A stretch of DNA of 64,000 bases from Ilyonectria destructans (lineage: Eukaryota > Ascomycota > Sordariomycetes > Hypocreales > Nectriaceae): NCBI GenBank assembly GCA_020740775.1, contig JAHEWK010000029.1:186001-250000 (forward strand), given 5' to 3'. The translations under genes were made by a program, and so were the position numbers. Position 1 is the stretch's first letter. Each line of letters starts with the position of its first letter. Under the pieces are notes generated by a model. It was given only the letters and a program-made list of their open reading frames with translations. It searched no databases and was not told where the DNA came from. Of the stretch, positions 19,601 through 28,495 are shown piece after piece.

Positions 19601-21386
19601 TAGCCCTTAGAGTCGGCGGCGGACGTAAGCGCACACCACCCCGTCTCCGACATGGGCGGACAGTTCCAGATGATGCAGACGGAAGCCAAATTCGCAACAT
19701 TTCACACAGAAGTGCTCTAGAGAGGAAGACATCCTACAAAAGTTCGTGTCCATTCTGTGAGTTCCTGTGACTAGTAATTAGATCACACAACGTATAACGT
19801 TTTCATCCTCATTTGCCAAGGTCCATGTAGAATTTGCAACGTTAATAAGGTAACAGGACTTCAAACTTGTCTAGGATGAAAGCACGAAAGGTAAAGTCAC
19901 CGACGAACGACGGCCGCAAGCATCTTCCAGCGGGATTCGCCGAGCGAATTAGGCCTTCCGAATTTCATGCCGGGATGGAAAGCGCAAAGAAGGCGATCAC
20001 TAATCACCGAGAACCGGACGGGGAGACTTTTGCTGAAAGTTCCATGGGTGACGGCCTAAGCGCCCTGACCACTTTAAGCCTTTGATTCGTGAGCACATCT
20101 CTCCTTATCCCCTCAATTGCCAAAAAGCTCAGTCAAGTACCTTGCCCCACATAACCCGCATGACGTGACAGGTACGGTCAACAGCAATGAAAAGAGGCGT
20201 CAATCAACGAAGGGATGTGAGCAGTGTGATGTCGCAATTTGTAACTCAAGATTACACAGGAGCTTCTATTATAGGCTAATTTAGGTGGAGGAGGATGTAC
20301 CTTTCATTCTGTACATTTTAATTGGGTAGGTATCCCTGTAGTGACCTTGACGGAGCCTTTCGACAATTGAGTAGAACCGTGACAAAGTACCTACCGGCAG
20401 TGCGATGTATTGTCACTACGGAGTATCGTCTTCCGAATTGCTTTCCCTCGTCCCGTGTTGTCCACCCCCATCTCAGGAAGACTCCCATACCAAAGTCATT
20501 GATGTCCCCGAACTACACTGTCTAAACATGCCAGCATATGAGGCCGTCATCTGAAACCAATGTGTTTTTCCGGCCGAGTGGCTACCAAGCTTCTCGGAGT
20601 AAAATCACTACCACGTCATTTCGTGCGATCAGATCTAGTTACGAATCATAACGCGAGGAGCAGACGGAGGACAAGATCTGGGACTCCTCGTGATTCAGGG
20701 GTAAGTATCCTCAGTCAAGTCCCAACGTACGTGACACCCATCAACCACGTCCTAATACCGTGACACGTCCTGGACGAACCGCTAACCAAATTTGGGACAT
20801 AATATAATAATTCTACTTAGGAAGACGCGTTCGTACTAGCCGTAACTAATATCCGTGATGTTGCACCAGCGGCTGGCCTTAACTGTAAAAGGAGTAACCC
20901 TTTCTGATGGAATAGTAATCACGCCGCTTATATGAAACGACCTTGTGAGGTTAGTATCGTTGTAATTTCACTCGCAAATTAACTTTGAGAATGGGACAAG
21001 GCAAGTAGTTTCCGAATCGCCTTGGCTCTTGATCGACCATGCGGGCGTCGGACGCTCCTATCACGAGGGCCATACGAGGAATCCAAGAGCGTCTACGATT
21101 TTAAGTTTGAGCATAATTGTAAGATCTCTTCTCAAATCGCACCAAGTAGCCTCCAAAATGGCGCAGGGAAATTCGCCCTTAGGAGGATCACCCTCATCCA
21201 TGTCACACTGAATCAGTGCTGCGACATGACTCGGCTTTGAGAAGTAAAGTTTATCTCAGACCAGACACCTGCTCGATTTGCTTAATATACCACATAAATG
21301 TGCCAGCTACCCCATTGCCTTTGGCCAACCTCTTGCTTCCGTGCTTCATTATTCTTTCCTACCATTGTCACTCCTTCAACGCTTCC
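19601..21386. other. intergenic, no gene seen
   Basis: About 1.8 kb of AT-richer sequence contains only short open frames, with no domains, splice-linked exons, RNA genes or repeats that I can see. Its right end is the 5' flank of the GH17 gene. Confidence 0.5.
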
Positions 21387-22227
21387 ATGCATCCGATTAG
21401 TCTCTCGCTGCTATCATGGCTGGCCCTGGGCGTTGCCGGGCAGGAGATACCCGAAGGCATTTTGGGCTTCAACTCGGGAGCGACCAAATCCGATACGGAC
21501 CCGAAAGATCAGTCCGATTTTGAGAAAGAATTCAAGACTGCGCAGGGGCTTCGGGGATCTCCTGGACTTTTCAACAGTGTGCGACTTTACACCATGATCC
21601 AGGCGGGCACCACGAACGATCCAATCTCGGCGTTTCCCGCCGCTCTTGCAACGAACACCTCGATGCTACTTGGAATCTGGTGTTCTGGCACTGACACCAT
21701 CGAAAACGAGCTCACCGCGATGAATAACGCAATCAACACGTATGGTCAGCGATTCGCCGACCTCGTTGTGGGTATTTCCGTCGGCAGCGAAGACCTGTAC
21801 CGCAGCTCCGAGTCGGGCGTGGAGAACGACGCCGGACTAGGACAGGGGCCGGGCGTCATGGTGCGGTTCATACGCCAGGTTCGTTCCGCCATCAACGGTA
21901 CAATCCTGGGCAACAAGCCCGTTGGACATGTGGATACATGGAGCGCATTCGCAAATGAAAGCAACCGCGACGTCATCGACGAACTCGACTGGCTTGGCAC
22001 CGACCTATACCCTTACTACGAGCAAGATAGGGGCAACTCGTTCAGCAACACCACGAATCTTTTTGACTACATATACAACTCGTCCTTTGCCTTTGCCGGT
22101 GACAAACCCGTCTGGGTCACCGAAACCGGATATCCTGTGTCCGGACCCGATTCTGGAGAGGCGGTAGCCAGTGTCTCGAATGCCGCGGAATACTGGCAGA
22201 TTGTTGGGTGCGATAGACTGTTTGGGC
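21387..22227 (+). pseudogene. GH17 glucan endo-1,3-beta-glucosidase, 3'-truncated
   Basis: A 280-codon frame starts with a signal peptide (MHPISLSLLSWLALGVAGQ). The enzyme class hydrolyses beta-1,3-glucan in the fungal wall, usually at the cell surface. Visible landmarks are LGFNSGA near the mature N-terminus, GISVGSEDLYR with the acid/base Glu, DWLGTDLYPYYE, and WVTETGYPVSG with the nucleophile Glu. The last host residues, EYWQIVGCDRLFG, are those that precede the C-terminal strand and, in eglC-like proteins, the GPI region. The frame then runs directly into the hAT terminus at 22228. The missing end is not found right of the element. Both catalytic Glu are kept, but the fold is incomplete, so function is doubtful. 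Confidence 0.88.
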
Positions 22228-22235
22228 CAGAGTTG

Positions 22236-22402
22236 GAAATCGATCGTATCGATCGATTTCCGAGGCCTGATCGATCGATTTATATCGATCGTCACCTTCA
22301 ATCGATCGATATCGATCGAGCGGCCCTCTCAGTCGATCGATATCGATCGATCACTAATTGAAATCGATTCGATCGTCGATCGAATCGATCAAATCGATCA
22401 AT
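22236..22402. repeat. left subterminal ATCGAT array of hAT 1
   Basis: About 165 bp are dominated by ATCGATC/TCGATCGAT words in both orientations, separated by short spacers. It mirrors the array at 25498-25667. hAT transposases bind short subterminal motifs, so these are probable binding sites. The transposase stop codon (22398-22400) is built from the array itself. Confidence 0.9.
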
Positions 22403-25121
22403 GCTGGTCCTCATTATCCCTATCTACGGTGATCCTGCCCACCAATTGAAGTACTTGTCTCCAATTGTCCCCTTCAAGGAGACTAAGAGGAAGGGCTGGC
22501 TGATATATGCCAGCTTTACTCCAGGAACGAAGGCACTGAGCCATGGCCACAATATGGCGTCGCAGGCGAGATCTGAGTGGTGTTACCATCCTCCCGCAAC
22601 TGCTGAAATCTCTCTCCGTTTCTGCTGAAGACGACGCGATAGTAAGAAAGTCAACAGCCATACAAGACAACCGAGGAAAACGCACAACGCCGACGTCCCT
22701 CCACCAAGCAATTGGGTCAGCTTTGTATGCAGTGTTGTCCACCGGTGGCTCTGATAGATACTGATCAAGCTCGTCCTGTGCTGGCAACGCGGCTGACTGC
22801 TTTGGTCCTTTACTCTGTAGTCCTTGAGAGTCAGGACGAGTCAATGACCGACTGAATGCCAGTCGGCGCTCAATATAGTCCAAGCCATTACTAGTCCCAG
22901 CTGCTGAAGCGGCATTACAGGCTACTTCATGAGCCATGTTCTTGTACTTCTCTTCCCAGACTCTTCTTAAGCTTCTCTCATAAGTCTTCCTCCATTCTGA
23001 CGTCTGACGAGACGGCAGCTGGTTCCAAAGTTGCTCTAGAGTTCGCCATTTCTTACACGGGTGGAATACAACTGCCGCTACGTAGGCGGTAGAGGTCAGC
23101 TTGCCGTAGTAGTCGTTCAGCTTCTTCCATCCGAGCTTGATGTAAATCTTCAACAGCCGACGGGTCTTCGCATCCATGTCATCGAATAGGTGAACCTCTT
23201 CCATGATATGGTCGTCGTTCTCTTCGATTATCACCCCTTGGACGGCCAGCTCGAGATGGTCAAGAAGCATCTCCACCACCTGGAAGTACTCATCGAACCC
23301 TCCTGAAGTTGAGCGTTTGCCAGCAATACCCTCGCCCTGGAGTTGCTTTGACGCGACCTTGAATGGTTGAAGGATTTTCTGAAGCGCAGCAACAACCTTC
23401 CATTCCTCAAGAGAGAGTTTTTCTTTCAATATCGCTGGTCTGTCTTGTTCTTTGCCACCTTGGCTGACCCATCGTTCCTCGATGATGGAAATCATCCTGT
23501 TTAAGGCCGAACGTTTCAGCAGAGCGCGCGAGGCCATTGCCTCATCGGATTGCCAGCGTGTGCAGACGTTTTGAACCCACGCAAGGACAGGTTCGGTCGG
23601 GGCGGTTTGCCGTTGAGCTTCACAAAAGCCCTCTAGAAGTTGACTGCTCGTTCGAAGAGCAATGCCAATATTGTGTAGCTTTCCAAATGGCCCAAACTTG
23701 CGGTACTTGTCCACCTTCTCGGCGTTGATGATCTCAGGGACTTGGCACTCATCTTGGCTCTCTTCTGGGGCTGTCTCAAACTCCAAGTCTTCTTCCACGT
23801 TCGGCGTGCCAAAGTCGTCGTCCGTCCTCAGTTCATTGATGGCGTCGGACAACTCGCGCTGCTCGTCTTCTTCAGTCATAAAGTCCTTGTCGCCCCAATG
23901 CGCAAGCAGCTCAACAAAATTGTCTCTTTTGCTGCCATACATCATAGCCCTGACTACCAGGTTCAGAAAATGAGGGGCACAGCGAATGCGACGCTCATCC
24001 TTGTCGAAATCGAACTCAGCGGCAAGTGCTTCTATAGCCGTATCATTATTCGTAGCGTTGTCAAGCGTGTAGTATCCGATTCTGAACCCGAATAACAGTT
24101 AACATTGTCAGTTTGCTGACCCAAGACGTGTTGACTATGGGTCTGTACCTCTCTTGAAGACCAAACGCGCATATTGTATCTGCAACTTCATCTGCAAGTG
24201 CTGCCCCAGTATGACGCTTCCTGAGAGCTGGCAAAGCCAAAAGGATTCTCCATTGTTTCCAATCTCGGTCGATAAAGTGGGCGTTGATACCAAGGAATGA
24301 TATGTTTTGTCGGGAAGTCCAGCCGTCGAAAGTAAAATGAATCATGCTTCTCGCTCTGTGAAGCAGCATTTGAATTGGACCAAGAGCTCGGTTGTATTCG
24401 TTTGTTAGCAGATTCACAAGCGTCTTGCCGGTTGGTATCTGCCCTTCCTGAAGAGACGGGTTGTTGTAGAGAAGGACTCGTTTGAAGCGCTCAGAGTTTA
24501 CGAGATTGAAGGGGAGGTTATGGTATGTAAGCCAGTCGAGCAGCAGCAGTTGATTCATCTTCGGATCGAATAACGTCTGTAGATTGCCGAGAAGGGTTTG
24601 ATCTCGAGGGTTTGTTGGGTCGGCGAGAAGCATATCAAGTATGTTTCGGTCTGAACCTTCACTCCTGGGAGCTGGTCCTGCACGTTGTCTAGAGGGTGGC
24701 TGACTAGTTAGCAGGCATAATCGAACGACGTGGAGAGACGGCATGGAGGGATGGCACAAACCACGACCTTGTGCTCCTTTCTCAGATGTCGGACAATGCT
24801 CCCGGCAGTTGAAGCGATAAAGACGTAAAGTGTAGTCCTCAGCCTGTTACGAAGGAAACACCTCTCGCAAATCCATACGATCTTGTGCGGCTGAGACCTG
24901 TTGTCCTTCATTCTGAATCCGAATTGCCACCACCATGTCCGCTCTCGAGAAGAGTCGTGACATATCGTGAATCCAGGGAACCGCTCGAATTTATCAGTCG
25001 TCCAAGTGTTATAATCCGGAAACCTGCTGGGTGTATAGTTCGTTGAGGCTGAACTGGTTGACGGCTCAGAAGGCGGCAGCGTTGAGGAGATATCATCGAT
25101 CTCGTCATCAAACGAGTCCAT
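22398..25121 (-). CDS. hAT transposase 1 (BED-finger, three exons)
   Basis: Exons on the minus strand are 25121-24768, 24699-24149 and 24081-22398, giving 862 residues with no internal stop. Near residues 75-115 a BED-type zinc finger shows WICERCF and VRHLRKEHK. The RNase H-like core has [11 protein letters not shown] (first Asp), [11 protein letters not shown] (second Asp) and [15 protein letters not shown] (Glu). The last lies in the C-terminal dimerisation domain together with [15 protein letters not shown]. Intron 1 (24767-24700) has a GCTAAC branch site, but its donor could also be six bases later. Intron 2 (24148-24082) has GTACAG and a GTTAACT branch. An ATG seven codons upstream (25142) is an alternative start. 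It appears functional, in contrast to the decayed hAT at 46-49 kb. Confidence 0.88.
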
Positions 25122-25497
25122 GGCGATTGGAAATGCCCACAAACAGCCCAGAGGTCAAATCCCAGGTTGCGAGGCTAGTAAGGGTCGAATCTATGAAGTC
25201 TCGTCGGGCAAAGTTGATTGTGTTTGCGAACGGTCAGAGTCCATTGACCATACCTTAGCGGACCTGTAAGCGCGGAGAGAAAAGGAGACCATGGTGCAGG
25301 ATAAGGTACAGTAGAGAATCCTCTGCCCCCTCAAATTGACTGCCCAGCCCCTTTCCTTTGAGTCATATCCCGTTCCGCACGTTCCGTTGTGGCTGCTTTG
25401 TGGCTTACAAGGGTGTTTTTGCAGACGCGTCCAGCGATGGAACCGCCGCGTATGAACTGCCCTACGCAACCTACCCGGGACACTTTCAATGTATGTG

Positions 25498-25667
25498 GCG
25501 ATCGACGATCAAATCGATCGATTGAGGGCTGGATCGATACGATATCGATCGAGCGGTGGTTCTAATTGATCGATATCGATCGATTGACAGGTCCGATCGA
25601 TACGATCGAAATCGAAATCGAATCGATTAATCGAATCGATCAAATCGATCGCTCGATCGATTTCCAA
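25498..25667. repeat. right subterminal ATCGAT array of hAT 1
   Basis: About 170 bp of ATCGATCG-type words make up the counterpart of 22236-22402. The two arrays share higher-order blocks such as ATCGATCGAGCGG in inverted orientation, so they behave as an extended, imperfect terminal inverted repeat. Confidence 0.9.
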
Positions 25668-25828
25668 CCCTGGTGCACTGTCGATCTTGCTCCTTTATCC
25701 AATTTTCACGTTACAGTAGCTGAAAATAATATAATAAATTTTACTTAATGTCGTTGGCCCATTTTCGTCTTTAACTTCGTTCCTCAAGGCTCCCCTGGGC
25801 AAACTGCGTGCAGTTTGCGTCTCCTGTT

Positions 25829-26280
25829 TGAGGACGGGAGCATAAGGTCTCTGTCAGACAACCGTTAGGCCACTGTACCAAAAATGATCTTCTTAGAATA
25901 CGGTATTTTTTATCAGCCTTTATATCTGACGCATCTCCCCAGCTATAACAGCCAGTTATGGGATTATAGCTGGAGCCGTAACTCTACAGCATACCCGGGG
26001 TTCGAACTGAGGATCTCTCAGTCGTTAGGTACAGCTAAGCCTTTTTCGGAATGTCAGGCCAAGTCGCTTCCCAATCGGAATACGAGGAAGTGAGACTCTT
26101 AATTGTATCAGCCTATTTTGGCACCATCTGATCGTACATTTCTCTGTGCCAAAGGCCCCCAACTCAGACCGTCAGACCCCACTTACGGAGTCACGAGATC
26201 TGACAGTCTCCTTCCTCACGTGATGTTACCTATAATGCCAGTCTTAAGCACCAGGCCCAAGACTGGTTCTTCACGTATCA
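25829..26280 (+). mobile_element. 176-bp MITE family, partial copy 3 with nested insertion
   Basis: Outer segments 25829-25850 and 26207-26280 together match the right ~95 bp of the 176-bp MITE (GAGGACGGGAGCATAAGGTCT, then the block from TCACGTGATGTTAC to ACGTATCA). The left half of the family is absent; unrelated sequence with a palindrome GCAAACTGC-GT-GCAGTTTGC precedes it. The copy is split by the element at 25851-26206. The right terminus (26280) abuts the truncated TmpA-like gene. No left target duplication can be identified. Confidence 0.8.
25851..26206. mobile_element. 356-bp MITE nested in the MITE, TSD TCT
   Basis: The ends are CTGTCAGAC (left) and CTGTCAGATC (right, reverse complement). 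TCT is duplicated at 25848-25850 and 26207-26209. The uninterrupted family members at 13.05 kb and 47.29 kb show the empty site (AAGGTCTCC). It is non-coding and contains a GGGGTTCGAACT word resembling a pol III B box. A 3-bp duplication fits PIF/Harbinger or CACTA relatives, but the TIRs do not decide between them. Confidence 0.8.
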
Positions 26281-27084
26281 CGCTTTGTTGGATGGGCCAT
26301 GCTTGGTCTCTTTTGGGCCCAAGTGGTTCTCGCCTGCAACGACAGCAAGGACTCAAGCACATTTTTGGGCGGCGCCTGTGTGCGGTCGCCCTCATTCTGG
26401 CTCCTCATTGTTGCCACTGCCAGCATCGCTTTGTCTTGGGTTTTTCTACAAATGGTGCCTGTTCAAGCAGAAGTCCTCTCTGACCACGCCGTTAGATTTC
26501 ATTTTGACTACACGGTCCCAGTCAATGGGTCGTTTACTCGCTTGTCTAAGCGTCCTCTGCTCGAATGGCATTCCTTTGCCATCATCCCAGCTCCAGAGCC
26601 TGCAAATGGTCGCCCCAAAGGCTATTCCCTCGTTGTCTCGAACGCAGGCGACTGGACCAAGGCAACGATAAAAGAGGAACCGACTCATATTTGGACCCGT
26701 GGAGTTCCCACTTGCGGCGTTATGCGTATCACTACTCTCTTCAACCGTGTTATCCTGATCGCAACTGGATCTGTCATCGGACCCGTATTGGGCCACATTC
26801 AAAGTCCTTCTTGCCCGACACAGCTGATTTGGTCAACATCTCGACCAGAACAAATGTTTGGAGAGGATCTGTGCAATGTTATCAAGGCCCAGATACCTGA
26901 CGCAGTTATCCATGACACCAAGAGATTTGGCCGCCCAGATCTAGTCAAGATGGGTTACAATCTGGTGCAAAGTTTCAAGGCAGAGGCTGTGATTATTATT
27001 GCAAACGAGAAAATTACCAAGAAGGTTGTTTATGGTCTTGAGACTCGGGGTGTTCCTGCATATGGAGCGATTTGGGACAGCTGA
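26281..27084 (+). pseudogene. TmpA-like integral membrane reductase, 5'-truncated
   Basis: The frame is open from 26281 to a TGA at 27082-27084. It begins in a membrane segment (FVGWAMLGLFWAQVVLA), has a second one (FWLLIVATASIALSWVFL), then a cytosolic domain. That domain has THIWTRGVPTCGV, VILIATGSVIGPVLGHI and the C-terminal ETRGVPAYGAIWDS. From memory these match fungal TmpA-type integral membrane proteins linked to conidiation, whose C-terminal part resembles ferredoxin-reductase nucleotide-binding modules. The N-terminal half and start codon are missing, and the break is exactly at the right terminus of the MITE copy ending at 26280. No further lesions are seen, so the truncation looks recent. 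Confidence 0.8.
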
Positions 27085-27856
27085 GGCGGATTATTGGATG
27101 GTTTAAATATTTAAATGTTTGATTTGTTGTTACAGAGATCATGATCATGCGTGATTAAGAATCACACGCAAATGATGACTGGGATGAATCCACCCCCAAC
27201 TAATTAACGTACATAATAAGCGAACGGATCACTTTCTTCCGCGACATGCCTCCTCTACTTTCAGGGTTGCAATCCACTCCACTGAATCCACGCGTGGATC
27301 CACTCAGTGGATCCACGATCCATTCCACGAGGCTGGTCGGCGGCGACTGATACATGGGCACCCAGGTGCCCAAACAGACTGGTGCACATCGCTGGTCCTA
27401 ATTACATTACACATCCATTCGCAAAGAACCGTTGCCAGGATCACGCATGACCCATTCATTTGATATAAAATCGCGCAATCTCGATACCGACAGAGTGGTT
27501 ACGCTATTTACGGTGGCGAATGGGAGGACACCCCTAGATGACGACGGCGACATAACCAACATCGAAAAAAGTACCTACTAGAGGGATTGGATAGCTGCGC
27601 CTCTAAACGCCGGCCACACAGCGTCGCATGGGCCTGAACCAACATGCAAGTTTTAGATAAGTTTGATGGCCTGTGTCCACGAAGCCCAATTTAAGCGACG
27701 CTGGTTGCCTCGGTATAAATGCGCGAGAGGGAAGGTCAGTCAGCAAAGACGAGCTTGCTTATGACCAAAAGTTATCCATAATCGTCCGCTCTACAGTATC
27801 CTCCAACAATCGCTTTTCAGGTCCGATTCATTCTTCTTTCCGGACCATTGCTTATC
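27085..27856. other. intergenic with palindromes
   Basis: At 27286-27320 two overlapping palindromes occur (ATCCACGCGTGGAT, then GTGGATCCAC-TCA-GTGGATCCAC). Near 27147 a hairpin TGCGTGATT...AATCACACGCA follows the TmpA-like gene and might act in 3' end formation. No gene or RNA is recognised. The right part is the upstream region of the next gene. Confidence 0.5.
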
Positions 27857-28237
27857 ATGTGTTTTTTTGACCAAACTCGGTGGGTTTGTGGATATTTCAA
27901 ATGGGGGAGATTCCGCAAACAGTGCCCCCAAGAATACCGCATGGGCGAAACGTGTGGGTTGAAGCTGGTTTATGAAACCTACTCCAACACTGTGGTTTGC
28001 AAAATATGTCAAGAGATAGGGAGAAAAGCACGGAAGGTTGGCAGGGGCAATGCCAATATCATGAGATGGACGCAAGAGGGGTGTCGTGAGGCAACCATTG
28101 AAGCAACGAGAGCAGAGATAGAAGATCTTCATGCCAAAATCCAGCGTCTTCAAAGGGAACATATGAACTACTGTTCTAAGCTTGGGGGGAGTCGACAACG
28201 AATTATCAGAGAGCCGCGTCGTATTCAGCGTAAGTAA
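27857..28237 (+). CDS. small Cys-containing fungal protein of unknown function
   Basis: From the ATG at 27857 (MCFFDQTRW) the frame gives 126 residues. Residues 10-55 contain WVCGYFKWGRFRKQC, GETCGLKLVYETY and CKICQEI. The Cys residues are spaced as two C-x(n)-C pairs that could bind zinc. A coiled coil (about 80-110, EATRAEIEDLHAKIQRLQREH) follows. From memory it resembles a conserved, uncharacterised family of short ascomycete proteins that usually end soon after the coil. A GTAAGT donor at 28230 suggests the last few residues here may be intron and that a further exon could exist. No function can be assigned. Confidence 0.6.
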   Translation: MCFFDQTRWVCGYFKWGRFRKQCPQEYRMGETCGLKLVYETYSNTVVCKICQEIGRKARKVGRGNANIMRWTQEGCREATIEATRAEIEDLHAKIQRLQREHMNYCSKLGGSRQRIIREPRRIQRK

Positions 28238-28495
28238 AAGCTATTTTGCGACACCCTCATTTATTTACAAGCTTATAGCAACCTTAACTGACAAAATGTC
28301 GGATCTCTTCACAACTGGTCATATAAAATCGGCTGGTCAGAGCTCTACTATAAGCCGCCAGCCAGAGAACCGTCTCAGCACCTTTACCAACCCCTCAGCT
28401 AAGGCATCACTTGATACATAGGGTTACGGCCTCAAGCCACTCATTGGATTGAAATAAATGAAGAGCTCCTATGATTTCCGATTTCCATCTAAGAG

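Larger units (their letters stand above)
22228..25672 (-). mobile_element. hAT transposon 1, probably autonomous
   Basis: The 3,445-bp element has TIRs CAGAGTTGGAAATCGATC (left) and CAGGGTTGGAAATCGATC (right, reverse complement). Each TIR leads into an array of ATCGATC words. A single three-exon transposase gene fills the middle. The 8 bp outside each end differ (GTTTGGGC and GTGCACTG), so no target duplication is present. The right flank is not GH17 sequence. Either one flank was lost after insertion or two copies recombined. Confidence 0.9.

Noticed and set aside
22212..22235. Continuation of the GH17 protein into the ATCGAT array as a real C-terminus
   Set aside because: The residues after VGCDRLFG are repetitive translations of the transposon end, not GH17 sequence.
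25990..26030. tRNA or tRNA-derived SINE based on GGGGTTCGAACT
   Set aside because: Neither strand gives a pairing T-stem or acceptor stem, and no A box at the right distance is convincing.
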